Source: Mesorhizobium sp. B2-1-1
Lineage (GTDB): Bacteria; Pseudomonadota; Alphaproteobacteria; Rhizobiales; Rhizobiaceae
Assembly (NCBI RefSeq): GCF_006442975.2
Contig: NZ_CP083955.1
Coordinates: forward strand, 248,001 to 312,000
Direction: 5' to 3'
DNA length: 64,000 bases
How positions within the stretch are numbered: position 1 is the stretch's first letter; each line of letters opens with the position of its first letter. A program made the translations under genes and the position numbers. The notes beneath the pieces are model-generated. The model ran no database searches, was not told the DNA's origin, and was given only the letters and a program-made list of their open reading frames with translations. Shown here piece by piece: positions 25,417-34,396 of this stretch.

Positions 25417-25589
25417 CGCACTCACCTTCAGGATTTCACAGACTGCGCACAAGGGCCGGGCGCCGGGTCGACGGAGCCACTGGACCAAGCCGCCGACGCC
25501 ACATTGCCAATGCGTTCGTCCCTACGGAAGTGCCGCTGCATTATCGATTTCATTCCCGACCGCCTGACGCCTACACTCGATCGCGACCG

Positions 25590-25715
25590 GCACCACGACC
25601 TGCAGCCCTCGGCGAGCATCACCTTCGCGCCGGGTCCCGACGCCACGCCCGCGGCGCGGACGTCTCCTGACCCGCCCCCGATCACGAACAAGGTCGACAT
25701 CGAATTCCACTTCAC
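25590..25715 (-). pseudogene. Glutathione-disulfide reductase, N-terminal relic
   Basis: The minus strand reads EFDVDL in one frame and, after a shift, FVIGGGSGDVRAAGVASGPG then AKVMLAEGCR. This is the FAD-binding dinucleotide fold at the start of Gor-type reductases (usual GGGSGGVRAARIAA). Only about 40 residues survive; the redox-active CVIRGC motif is missing. From 25716 to 25978 nothing is recognised. Confidence 0.55.
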
Positions 25716-25978
25716 CGGAAGGCGCTGAAGCGGCGGGCGCCAGTCTCGACGCGGCTGGAGGTCACTGCAATTCGTCCGTGTCGCTCAACTCAGGCATCCG
25801 ATCCATTCTGTGGGCGGTCGAAATGCGTGCGCTGACCGTATTTGTCCGCGCACGCCGATTTCCGCCTAGACCAGAGCTCACTCTGGATATGAACGAATGT
25901 GAGTCCTGGCGAACACGCCGCCGCTTCAGACTCGCGCCATCGTGTTTTGAACTTTCGGCTCAGTGCATCCGTCGATGA

Positions 25979-26485
25979 TCAGTGCGGCTGCGCCGCCTCG
26001 CGCAAGAACCACGCGCGCTTCTCGGCGGCGTCTATGTACCCTTCGAGAAGGCTTGCCGTCGCAACGTCGTCCAACTCGTCGCAGAGCTTGTGCGCCAGCC
26101 GCATCGAAGCCGCCAAGGCCAAGTTGCCCTCCATGAGCTCGGCGAGCATAGCGACCGGTGCAACGCCATCGGCATCGTTGTCCGCAATGGTTCGCAGCCG
26201 CGCCGCCTGCCCAAGCGAGCGGATCGTCCTGCTGCCGGCCGCGCGGACGCGCTCCGCGAGTGGGTCGATCAGGTCGAGAATGTCGCTCGCCTGCTCGTCC
26301 AGCATGAGGTGGTAATCCCGGAAATGGGGGCCGCTCACGTGCCAGTGGAAGTTTTTGGTTTTGAGATAGAGCGACAGAGCGTCAGCAAGGAGCTGGTTGA
26401 TTTTTGCCGCGAAGGTCGCAATCGAGTTTCGCACCGCCGGCTCGTCTCGCTCGCCGTTCGGCAGCTCTTGGACATTTGTTGTCAT
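25979..26485 (-). CDS. dps: Dps-family DNA-protection ferritin
   Basis: The 168-residue protein has the Dps ferroxidase pattern across subunits: NFHWHVSGPHFRDYHLMLDE with the conserved His, His, Asp and Glu. The family helix LADALSLYLKTKN precedes it. Dps dodecamers store iron and protect DNA from peroxide in the cytoplasm. The length fits the family. It lies alone, upstream of the glutathione reductase/transferase remnants, consistent with an oxidative-stress neighbourhood. Confidence 0.9.
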   Translation of the reverse strand: MTTNVQELPNGERDEPAVRNSIATFAAKINQLLADALSLYLKTKNFHWHVSGPHFRDYHLMLDEQASDILDLIDPLAERVRAAGSRTIRSLGQAARLRTIADNDADGVAPVAMLAELMEGNLALAASMRLAHKLCDELDDVATASLLEGYIDAAEKRAWFLREAAQPH

Positions 26486-26835
26486 GTTGGCAGCCCTTTC
26501 ATTGTCTTTGTACGTGGGAGTCCCTGGCGTGCGTGGAACGAGCGGGGAGGGCGCGTGCTCGTCAAACCGCCGGTTAGGGCGACGATCGCTTTATTGACGT
26601 TCTCGAGCGCATAGCCGCCGACCTGTTCGAGCGATGTGGAAGGTCCGGCATTTCGTCAGGCGCCACGCCGCACGCGACGATCCCAGGGCGGGGGGACGCA
26701 AACGCCTCGATCAAGTCGACTCGAGCAGCTTATGATGAGCCGTCTTCCACTGACGGAGTGTTGCCGTTCGATGTAGGCTTGCAGCCAAGTCATGCACGAC
26801 GGGCGCGAGGCCCGTCGCCGATCAAGGGCTTCGGC
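26486..26835. other. No recognisable gene
   Basis: About 350 bases upstream of dps. Short frames only; no clear promoter, repeat or RNA gene was seen. Confidence 0.35.
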
Positions 26836-27114
26836 CTAATGGTTCGCGCCGCCTAGCGGCTTTAGGTTCGCACAAAATTCCGCGTAAGGCTTGCTCATTG
26901 CCTCATCTTGGCACTCTTTCATCATCGCGTCCTGATCGCTCTTCGACATGCTTTTCCACGCGGCCTCGAATTCGGCCTTGGGCTTCATCGTTTTCATTCC
27001 TGCATCATTGAAAAACGGCGCCATCATCGCTGGCGAGTCGAGAGCGCCTGCGAAAGCCCCGCCACCAAGCGTTGAAAAAGCCAATGCTCCGAACAGAATG
27101 GGTCTCAGGTTCAT
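26836..27114 (-). CDS. Small exported protein of unknown function
   Basis: The 92-residue product has a signal peptide (MNLRPILFGALAFSTLGGGA, cleavage near AFA). The mature part is Met- and Lys-rich with two cysteines (MKECQDEAMSK, EFCANLKPL). The start at 27114 has an AAGGACAC site. The frame extends upstream without a start signal. Function unknown. Confidence 0.6.
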   Translation of the reverse strand: MNLRPILFGALAFSTLGGGAFAGALDSPAMMAPFFNDAGMKTMKPKAEFEAAWKSMSKSDQDAMMKECQDEAMSKPYAEFCANLKPLGGANH

Positions 27115-27575
27115 TAGTAGGTGTCCTTCTGGTTTGCGGGAGTTCTTCTGCAATGTGTGTTTGCCCAGGATCGAAAATTGCGTTGTTTCTGGCGCGCTCA
27201 GATTTCGCCCGAAGCCGCCAATCCAGGCCAATGAAAACGTTGTATGGATTTCATGCCGGTCGGGAATTGTAGGCGACGAATTCTTCCACTTTCGCCAAAA
27301 GCAAATGATGTCAGACAAAGATCACGCTCATCAGATACCGGCGGTCAGCCTTCAAAACCGCCCAAGCCGCTTGTAAGTTCGTTCTCCGCTTTCCACGTAG
27401 CGAGCTGCACGTCAGAGCCGGTCGTGGAGGCGCCCTGTCGGAGGCTGGGTAGCAGGACTGTCCGTGACGACCTCATCCCGGCCGGTTATCGATTGGATGT
27501 CCGCTTTCTATGATCTTACCATGTCGGCGACCGGTACTCTCACTACGGCGTGTGGCCGGTCAGAGGAACTCCAAC

Positions 27576-28105
27576 ATGGCGACGGAAAAGGCGGTGTTGG
27601 CTGGTGGATGCTTCTGGGGCATGCAGGCCATGTCCCGGCGAGTGCGAGGCGTGGTCTCGACACGCGTCGGCTACACTGGCGGCGACCTCCCCAATCCGAC
27701 CTACGGCAACCATCAAGCGCACGCAGAGGCAATCGAGATCATCTTCGATCCCGCGGTGGTAAGCTACCGGGCCATCCTTGAACGCTTCTTCCAGTTTCAC
27801 GACCCGACAACCTACGAGCAGGAGCGACTTTGGACCAAGCTAGCTGCCATCTTCTACCCCCGACGAACGGCAGAAGGAGACGGCGCTCGCGACGGCCGCA
27901 GAAATCGATGTCTCTGGGTTGTGGCCCGGTCCTGTCACGACTGAAATCAACTCCGAGGAGCGGTTCTGGCAGGCCGAGGCCGAGCACCAGGACTACCTGC
28001 AACGGCACCCGGGCGGCCAAAGCTGCCATTATCCGGCCAAACTGGCGACTGCCGTCGGCTCGTGCATGCCAGGCGACGCGGACCGTCGAGGGACCGGAGG
28101 ACTGA
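27576..28105 (+). pseudogene. msrA: Peptide methionine sulfoxide reductase A, frameshifted copy
   Basis: From ATG 27576 the frame shows the MsrA active site ([20 protein letters not shown], with the catalytic Cys in GGCFWG) and [20 protein letters not shown]. At the CCCCC run 27857-27861 one extra C shifts the frame. Removing it gives [20 protein letters not shown] then [20 protein letters not shown]. The stretch just before ([11 protein letters not shown]) is also off-register compared with the usual [10 protein letters not shown], so more than one indel is likely. An intact second copy lies at 33882. Confidence 0.75.
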
Positions 28106-28317
28106 GGCGCCTTCCAGGAGCCTGCCATATCCCCTTGTGCCCGAACCTAAACGAGAGGGTCGATACCCGCAGCTCCCAGCTCGGCTATATCGGCCTCAAA
28201 TTCAACTAAGCCTTGTCGCGCGCCAATGACCTCTCGCAACTCGCTCACTACTGATGTGCCTGGAGCTCGTTTCCAGGCTTGAAGGCATCGGCTGTTATCG
28301 TGCGTCGCGCCACCACC

Positions 28318-28863
28318 TCACGAGTAATCACCGCCGCTCTGCTGAGTGAGGTTACCGAGATAGTCGCGCTTCCCAATAGCCGCACCGAGCCGCCTGAGGA
28401 TCGCGTGAGCAATCGAGATGTGGAAGAAGAAGTCAGGCAGAACCAGGTGCCGGATATAGTCGTCGCCGCCGTACCACCCGCGCACGATAGGCGGCGTCAG
28501 CTCGTATGTGTGGGACTGCGCGCCGGCAATTTCCTCCGGCTGCACGTTTTGTAGAAAGCCGCGCGTCTCAACGAGCCGCCCCTTCAATGCTGGATACATC
28601 ATCGCCGTGGTGCGGGGTGCCGGCGGGTGGCGCTGCATCAACTTCGCCATGTGCGCGTCGACCTTGTTGCAGCTTACGGAGAACTGTCCTCCGAAAGACA
28701 GCATGCTGGGCGTGAGCCGTTCGCCAAGGATCCTCCCGGGATCGAATCCCTTGCTCCGCTCGAGCGCTTGAGCGTGGTCGAGATAATCATCCATCACGTT
28801 CAGGCCATGTACCATGACAGGGACAGTGATGTCATAGACCGAGAAGGACACGCCAATCTCCAT
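28318..28863 (-). CDS. DUF1993 family protein
   Basis: The 181-residue protein matches DUF1993. It has VYDITVPVMVHGLNVMDDYL near the start, LGERLTPSMLSFGGQFSVSC, and near the end LPDFFFHISIAHAILRRLGA with GKRDYLG. Members are about 170 residues and structurally related to DinB-like four-helix proteins; the function is unknown. The intact frame has a good length. Between 28106 and 28317 nothing is recognised. Confidence 0.85.
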   Translation of the reverse strand: MEIGVSFSVYDITVPVMVHGLNVMDDYLDHAQALERSKGFDPGRILGERLTPSMLSFGGQFSVSCNKVDAHMAKLMQRHPPAPRTTAMMYPALKGRLVETRGFLQNVQPEEIAGAQSHTYELTPPIVRGWYGGDDYIRHLVLPDFFFHISIAHAILRRLGAAIGKRDYLGNLTQQSGGDYS

Positions 28864-28937
28864 GCGCTCGTTTGTACTTTGAACGTCCGTCGGACCCGAA
28901 AGGTCGCTGACGGGAACGAGTGGTCACAATAAGCCCA

Positions 28938-29123
28938 TCAATCTTCCGATTTAGCCACGCCAGTCTGCCGGACTCGACATTGGCTCGGAGAAACCGCCGC
29001 AGCAGGTGAGCGCCTACGCGTGCGGCAGGCTGGAGCCGCTCCGCTGACCTGTGCGAGCGCCACTGCGGTGCCGGCGACCGGCGCAATGGCAACGCCCAGG
29101 CTGACAGTCCTCGGTAACTTCAT
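28938..29123 (-). pseudogene. 5' fragment of an exported protein gene
   Basis: AAGGAGACCTCCA precedes the ATG at 29123, and the frame opens with a clear signal peptide (MKLPRTVSLGVAIAPVAGTA VALAQ). The following 35 residues are Arg/Ser/Cys-rich and look like frame-shifted or foreign sequence before the stop. Only the start of the gene appears genuine. An inverted-repeat element lies 134 bases upstream. Confidence 0.45.
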
Positions 29124-29239
29124 TGGAGGTCTCCTTTGTCGCTCGCTGAAGACACTATGACTTGGCTGGCGAATTCAATCGCTTTGGAGGCGGCCACGCA
29201 TCGCGACCGGGCGAATGGACGTCAGCATCCGACTCAACC

Positions 29240-29302
29240 GACGAAATTAGAAATTCCTTTTGGATATGCATTTGATAGGAATGGGATATCGTTGTCCAAA
29301 AG
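29240..29302. repeat. 63-bp inverted-repeat element, copy A
   Basis: This copy starts GACGAAATTAGAAATTCC and contains arms CTTTTGGA (29257-29264) and TCCAAAAG (29295-29302), separated by 30 bases. A second copy about 80% identical lies at 31679-31741 with the same spacing and arms that change together. It sits about 134 bases upstream of a strong ribosome site and start codon at 29123, so it is probably a promoter or operator element. Confidence 0.7.
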
Positions 29303-29336
29303 CTCCGGTCGCAACCGGCGTCGCGTCGGTCTTCGA

Positions 29337-29610
29337 TCAGCCGTCGAGGAACGCACCGTACTCAGGGTGCGGCGCGGCGTAGGAAGACATGAAGGGGCAC
29401 TTCGCGATCGCTCTTTTGCCGTCGCGTTGCAATGCTTCGAAAACGCCATGCGCCAGCCGCGATCCGTACCCAGGCCGGACAGCTCTTATGACACCAATGT
29501 GTGCAGGACGACCCCGCCGTCTTCGAATCTAGAGGCAATGCAAACCGGCTCATGGCGGATTGTCCCGGATCTCCCTTTTCACCTTCTGTCTCCTTGCTCA
29601 TCAGCCTAAC
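29337..29610 (-). pseudogene. GNAT acetyltransferase (YjdJ-like), frameshifted
   Basis: On the minus strand, SAMSRFALPLDSKTAG is followed after frameshifts by PGYGSRLAHGVFEALQRDGK and RAIAKCPFMSSYAAPHPEYG, ending in a TGA at 29337. This is the pattern of the small GNAT-like YjdJ family (SRFEL...GSxLA...AKCPF...HPEY). At least two shifts break it. From 29611 to 30012 no gene is recognised. Confidence 0.6.
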
Positions 29611-30012
29611 AAAGTTAGCAGCCAATAGGCGGTGGTCTGCCGGCAGACGGCGAGCGAAGCGTGTGCCTGGAAGCACGGCGATCGAATAACGCGGCGCAAC
29701 GCCCCACCGTCAGGACGTTGGCAACGCGGGCCACGAAGACGCTTCGCAGCTCATAAGGCAATTTCTATCGACCGCTCTAGGACATCTCGGATCGCGCCGT
29801 TATCCATCAAGACCCATTGAGGAACTCCTTGCCACAAGCTTGCGGAGCCGCATTGTTTGGAGCCACTCCCTCGAATGGTGCATCGTCCGGTATGGCCCCC
29901 ATGCGGACGAATCGGCTCCCGACCGTCACCCTGCACTCACGGCGACAGGAACGGTATGACCGGTAAGGATTAAGGCGTCGGCTGGCTGCGTGCATCGATC
30001 GGCACGTGTCTC

Positions 30013-30930
30013 TCACGGGCGAACGCGGATGACCGTTTTCCCCGCGCGTCGTTCGGTCGAGTTGAAGGCGGCGATCGCCTCGTCGAGGGGCGCGACTTTG
30101 CCGATGTTCGTCCGCAGCCGTCCGTCCCGCACCCGCTGGACGATCTCGCTCAGCTGGGCACGATCGGCTTCGACGACGAAGTCGACCGCCAGGCCCTCCA
30201 CGGGCCGCGTCTCGGCCGGGCCGACGACGGTCACCAGCGTGCCTCCGGCTCGGATCAGCGCCGCGGACCGCTTCTGGATGTCGCCGCCGATGACATCGAA
30301 CACCAGATCGACTGCGCGCACGTCTTCCAGGGTGTCGTTCTCGAGGTCGACGAATTCGTTTGTGCCGAAGTCGAGCGCCTTCTGGCGGTCGGCAGAGCGT
30401 CCGGTGCCAATGACGTAGGCGCCGGCCTCTCGTGCGAGCTGCGTCACCATCGACCCGACGGCGCCGGCCGCACCATGCGCAAGGACGCTCTGCCCCGCCT
30501 GAAGACGGCCGTGCTGAAACAGTCCCTGCCACGCGGTCAGGCCCGAGATCGGCAGGCTAGCGCCCACCGTGAAGTCGATATCGCCCGGCAATGGCGCGAG
30601 GTTGCGCGCTTCCATGGCTACATACTCCGCCAGGGTGCCGTCGCGATACCAATCGGCGAGGCCGAACACCCGCTGGCCCACCGACAGTCCCGTCGTACCG
30701 TAGCCCAGGGCGGTGACCACTCCGGCCAGTTCGTGCCCGGGGATCGATGGCGTCCGGTCGCCGTCGACGCGATCGGTCCAGGTCGAGGGCCACGTCAGCT
30801 CGGTCGGGACGAACCCCGACGCATGGATCTCGACGACGACATCGTTTATCGCCGCCTGCGGCTCGGGCCGCTGCACCAACTTCATCCCGGCCGTTCCTGC
30901 AGCCTGGTCCGTCACTACGATCGCTTTCAT
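30013..30930 (-). CDS. NADP-dependent quinone-oxidoreductase-like dehydrogenase (MDR family)
   Basis: The 305-residue enzyme has the GroES-like N-terminal domain (MKAIVVTDQAAGTAGMKLVQ, IPGHELAGVVTALGYG). Its Rossmann fold reads AHGAAGAVGSMVTQLAREAG and the end is DEAIAAFNSTERRAGKTVIR. The structural and catalytic zinc ligands of alcohol dehydrogenases are absent, which fits the QOR/zeta-crystallin group reducing quinones or enals with NADPH. A partial chimeric copy of its C-terminus lies directly upstream on the same strand. Confidence 0.88.
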   Translation of the reverse strand: MKAIVVTDQAAGTAGMKLVQRPEPQAAINDVVVEIHASGFVPTELTWPSTWTDRVDGDRTPSIPGHELAGVVTALGYGTTGLSVGQRVFGLADWYRDGTLAEYVAMEARNLAPLPGDIDFTVGASLPISGLTAWQGLFQHGRLQAGQSVLAHGAAGAVGSMVTQLAREAGAYVIGTGRSADRQKALDFGTNEFVDLENDTLEDVRAVDLVFDVIGGDIQKRSAALIRAGGTLVTVVGPAETRPVEGLAVDFVVEADRAQLSEIVQRVRDGRLRTNIGKVAPLDEAIAAFNSTERRAGKTVIRVRP

Positions 30931-30995
30931 GGGAATTGTCTCCTCGGGTCTTTTGTCTGCTTAGCGGAAATGCTTCATCGATGAGCGCGATTCGC

Positions 30996-31568
30996 TCACG
31001 GACGAATGCGGATGATCGTCTTCCCCTTACGTCGCTCGGTCACGTTGAACGCGGCGATCGCCTCGTCGAGGGTTACGACTTTGTCGATGTTCGTCCGCAA
31101 TCGTCCGTCCCGCACCCGTTGGACAATCTCATTCAGTTGGTCACGATTGGACTCGACGACAAAGTCGACCGCCAATCCATTGGTGGGCCGTGCTCCGGCC
31201 GGGCCGGCGATGGTCAGCGGGCGCGGTATCAGCGCTTCCGCAGGAAACATCACGTTGGCCGTTACCTCGACGAAGCCGGCTTCGTTCCGGCCGAATGAAA
31301 GATAGAAGGGCGTTGGCGATGGCAATCTGGTGGCGATAGTACTCGCGGAAGCATCCACGGCTTGGGAGGAGGTGGGTTGGGATGCTTCCGCGAGAGCGGC
31401 GATCTTTGCCGCCGTTCCTGCCAGGACGCCCGGCGCCAGCGAAGCAGCGCCCGCGGGGAGCGGCAACGTCGAGAAAGCCGCGACGGACGTATGGAAAATT
31501 TTGTCGCTCTGTTCGTTGCTCAGGAAGTTGCAAACCACTTTTTGGTCGCGGCATAATCGCGAGTCCAT
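30996..31568 (-). CDS. Chimeric protein: unknown N-terminus fused to oxidoreductase C-terminus
   Basis: From the ATG at 31568 (AAGGAG site) the frame encodes 190 residues. The first 110 or so (NFLSNEQSDKIFHTSVAAFS, APGVLAGTAAKIAALAEASQ) match nothing I know. The last 75 (GLAVDFVVESNRDQLNEIVQ, RVRDGRLRTNIDKVVTLDEA) are a diverged copy of the C-terminus of the neighbouring MDR enzyme. Without the Rossmann and active-site parts it should not be an enzyme of that type. A 15-bp inverted repeat lies inside the N-terminal half. It could be expressed or a relic. Confidence 0.5.
   Translation of the reverse strand: MDSRLCRDQKVVCNFLSNEQSDKIFHTSVAAFSTLPLPAGAASLAPGVLAGTAAKIAALAEASQPTSSQAVDASASTIATRLPSPTPFYLSFGRNEAGFVEVTANVMFPAEALIPRPLTIAGPAGARPTNGLAVDFVVESNRDQLNEIVQRVRDGRLRTNIDKVVTLDEAIAAFNVTERRKGKTIIRIRP
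31342..31394. repeat. Perfect 15-bp inverted repeat inside the chimeric gene
   Basis: CTCGCGGAAGCATCC (31342-31356) and GGATGCTTCCGCGAG (31380-31394) are perfect inverted copies around a 23-base loop. In the chimeric protein they encode parts of ALAEAS and DASAS. The stem is strong enough for an RNA hairpin or a mobile-element footprint. Confidence 0.65.
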
Positions 31569-31678
31569 AGAGCGCTCCTTTGCAGCCCACGCGCGACGCG
31601 CTGCAATAAATTCAATCGATGTCAAGGCGGCCGCGTGTGCTCGGCCGGCCCAGCCAGACTCAAAGATCGGACGCGGCG

Positions 31679-31741
31679 GACGAAATTAGAAATTCCCTTT
31701 GGACATGCTTTCGATAGGCGCGAGGTATCGTCATCCAAAGG
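31679..31741. repeat. 63-bp inverted-repeat element, copy B
   Basis: This copy starts GACGAAATTAGAAATTCC like copy A. Its arms are CCTTTGGA (31696-31703) and TCCAAAGG (31734-31741), again 30 bases apart. The arm difference from copy A (T-A to C-G pair) is compensatory. It lies 128 bases upstream of the chimeric gene's start at 31568. Between 31742 and 32246 no gene is recognised. Confidence 0.7.
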
Positions 31742-32246
31742 TGCCATGCTCACAATTGCCCAGGGCCGTTGCAAGGACGCTCATTGCCGGACTGTCCCGG
31801 ATACTGTCGCAGACCGAGGAGCCGCGTGGCCGCGCGGCACGCACAGTGTAGGTATGACGCTGACGTCCGATACTGGTGCGTCGCGATCGGTCGGTCGCGA
31901 ATTCGGCCGTGCGACCGAGACTCGGGGCTTCCTGTTGAGGCGCCTGGGCATCGGTTTGTGTGAATTTATAAAGTTTGCCGGTCGCTGAGACGCTCAGCAG
32001 GATCATTCATGTTGCGCCTGAATATATCTAATTCGACTTCAGCCACTACTCCGTCAGCTGCAACTGAGTGATTGTTCAGCGTCTTCAGTTGAAGGCAGTG
32101 AAGATCGAACCGATCAATCCCACATCAGGTGGGAGCGTGAATGGCCCTTCGCCCGGTTGCGCAGGCCGAAGGCGTGGGCGAGATGGCATCGTCCCGCTGT
32201 CTCGCAGTCGAGCTGGGCCTGAGCACCATAAAGAAGGCTTCTGGAC

Positions 32247-33251
32247 GTGGCAGGCGAGCCGTTCTGGCGTATATCGCGACAAGACCTCGACAAGTTGATG
32301 ACCACTTTGGACGTCACCCTAGTCAGCCTGTCGGAGTGCACGCTTGCGGCGGGAGCCCACTTGGCGGTTGCCCGCGCGGCAACCTCCACCATCCACTACT
32401 GCTTTCGAGGCGCCGGGTTCATTCTCCGTGATCATGAAACGCCCATACGCCTGATACCGCACACGCTGGTAGTCGTCCCTCCTGGGCGAGCGATGACGAT
32501 CACCGCAACGGAGCATCCGATCGCACTAAGGAACGCCGGCAAACACAACAACGGCGGCTTCACACTGGGGTCGTCTCAGCGGCACACCGTCGGAGACGGT
32601 GATCCGACACTGGTGCTTGCGTGCGGGGCCTTCCGGGCCACTTATGGTCCGGCGCTCGACTTGTTCGCCTCCTTGGCAACGCCCATTGTCGAGAGGTTCG
32701 ACGTGCACGACCAGCTCGACCAAGTGATGACCTACGCGATGGCCGAGCTCGCAGCCCAGGAGGTTGGTGGAGGGCCGATGTCGGCGGCACTGCTGAAACT
32801 TGTTCTCCTCGCATTGCTCCGGCGCAGCCTGGTGTCGACGAACGCGTGGGTGGAGCGGTTTTCGAACTTGAGCGATCCTCCGATCGCACGGGCATTTGCC
32901 GAAATGGCCTCGCGCCCATCCGCGCCGCACACTGTCCAGAGCTTGTCTCATGCCGTCGGTCTCAGCCGCTCGGCTTTTATGGCTAGGTTTTCCGCCGCCT
33001 TCGAAGAGTCTCCAATGTCATTGCTCCGCCGCGTGAGGATGCGTCACGCGGCGGACCTGCTCGCGGCCAATGCGCTGTCTGTCGATCAGGTCGCCCTGAA
33101 CGCCGGCTACCAGAGTAGAAGCAGCTTCACGCGCACTTTCCGCAGATATTACGGCAGCGACCCATCAGAGTACCGCGCCAAGGCGCAGCGAGCCTGGTCC
33201 AACAGCGCTACGCCGATCGAAGACGCGATCGAGGAATCCGACGCAGCCTGA
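32247..33251 (+). CDS. AraC-family regulator with cupin-type sensor domain
   Basis: The 334-residue protein has an AraC-binding-like (cupin_6) N-terminal domain (VSLSECTLAAGAHLAVARAA, LIPHTLVVVPPGRAM). Two C-terminal helix-turn-helix units follow (TVQSLSHAVGLSRSAFMARF and VDQVALNAGYQSRSSFTRTF). The listed start is GTG; ATG at 32298 is an alternative that matches typical family starts better. It may regulate the oxidoreductase genes transcribed away from it, and the duplicated inverted-repeat elements are candidate targets. Confidence 0.88.
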   Translation: MAGEPFWRISRQDLDKLMTTLDVTLVSLSECTLAAGAHLAVARAATSTIHYCFRGAGFILRDHETPIRLIPHTLVVVPPGRAMTITATEHPIALRNAGKHNNGGFTLGSSQRHTVGDGDPTLVLACGAFRATYGPALDLFASLATPIVERFDVHDQLDQVMTYAMAELAAQEVGGGPMSAALLKLVLLALLRRSLVSTNAWVERFSNLSDPPIARAFAEMASRPSAPHTVQSLSHAVGLSRSAFMARFSAAFEESPMSLLRRVRMRHAADLLAANALSVDQVALNAGYQSRSSFTRTFRRYYGSDPSEYRAKAQRAWSNSATPIEDAIEESDAA

Positions 33252-33469
33252 CGCCGGTGTTCGCTCCGGGATTGCGTAGGCGCGACCGCGGTAAGGTGCG
33301 CTGGACGCACCAGCGCCCCCAGCAGCCACGGGACGCTTTGAGACATCAAGGCTTTCAGGTGGTACACGAAGATCATCACGGCTCCGCGTTTTCTCTCAGC
33401 CGAGGCGACGTCGCGGAACTCACAGAAGGCTTTCGGCGATCCTCCGGCGGAGCGCCTTCAAGTCGTTCG

Positions 33470-33765
33470 CGAACAGGCGGACCGAGCTGTCCGCCGCCAA
33501 GCGAAGTCCTGAGAATTGCCAACGCGTGTGCCGGAAAGAAATTGCGATAGCTCGCGCGGAGGTATCCCGGCGGCGTCACGCAAGATCCGCCGCGTAGAAC
33601 GAACTGCCCGGACATGAACTGCCATTGTATTCGCCGACCGCGCCCTCGACCGCGCGGAACCCCGGTGAGGCGAGGACGGGCTGTGCGTGTCCATTCCCAG
33701 GCGTCGCCGAACATCTGATGCATCCGCGCTTGGAATCTGAAAGCTGTGTCCGGCCGTCCAAATCT
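33470..33765 (-). pseudogene. Ergothioneine biosynthesis EgtB-type protein, C-terminal relic
   Basis: Minus-strand frames give MFGDAWEWTRTA, then GFRAVEGAVGEYNG, then QFVLRGGSCVTPPGYLRASY RNFFPAH, and finally TRWQFSGLRLAADS. This is the end of the sulfatase-modifying-factor (FGE-sulfatase) domain of EgtB. At least three frameshifts separate the pieces and the 5' end is missing. The frame from TRWQFSG ends LRRRIAESLL. Between 33252 and 33470, and from 33766 to 33881, nothing else is recognised. Confidence 0.65.
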
Positions 33766-33881
33766 CGCAGCCTTGTCGTGTGTGGGCGACTTCGCGGCGG
33801 CGGGAATATTTAACAAAACGGTTTGTGAGGCACATGCAGTCAAGATGTGCCCGCCGCAGGTCACACGTACCGCAGCCGCCC

Positions 33882-34394
33882 TCAGGCGGCGTTCCTTCGC
33901 GGCAACTTCCAACCCGGCCGGACGAAGTGACAGGTGTAGCCGTTCGGGTAACGTTCCAAGTAGTCCTGGTGCTCGGGCTCCGCCTGCCAGAAATCGCCAG
34001 CGGGATAAATCTCGGTCACGACCTTGCCCGGCCACAGTCCTGAGGCTTCAACGTCGGCGATCGTGTCTTGCGCGACGCGTAGCTGTTCGTCGTTGGTGTA
34101 GAAGATCGCAGACCTGTAGCTCGTGCCGCGGTCGTTCCCCTGCCGGTTGGGCGTGGTCGGGTCGTGTATCTTGAAGAAGAACTCCAACAGGTCGCGGAAG
34201 CTCGTCTTGCTTGGATCGAAGATGATCTCGATAGCTTCTGCATGCGTGCCGCGATTGCGATAGGTGGCGTTCTTGACGTCACCGCCGGAATATCCGACCC
34301 GTGTCGACACGACGCCGGGCAAACGCCTCATCAGCTGCTGCATTCCCCAGAAGCAACCGCCGGCAAGGATCGCTCGTTCTGTACTCGCTGCCAT
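33882..34394 (-). CDS. msrA: Peptide methionine sulfoxide reductase A
   Basis: The 170-residue enzyme has the active site [15 protein letters not shown]. It also has the conserved [35 protein letters not shown] and [19 protein letters not shown] motifs, so it reduces the S-epimer of methionine sulfoxide. The start at 34394 lies two bases after the msrB stop, indicating one transcript. No signal peptide is present, so it acts in the cytoplasm. It is the intact counterpart of the broken copy at 27576. Confidence 0.93.
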   Translation of the reverse strand: MAASTERAILAGGCFWGMQQLMRRLPGVVSTRVGYSGGDVKNATYRNRGTHAEAIEIIFDPSKTSFRDLLEFFFKIHDPTTPNRQGNDRGTSYRSAIFYTNDEQLRVAQDTIADVEASGLWPGKVVTEIYPAGDFWQAEPEHQDYLERYPNGYTCHFVRPGWKLPRRNAA

Positions 34395-34396
34395 TG

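Noticed and set aside
29136..29609. 157-codon + strand frame across the 63-bp element and the acetyltransferase relic
   Set aside because: It is antisense to the recognisable GNAT pieces and has no family motif.
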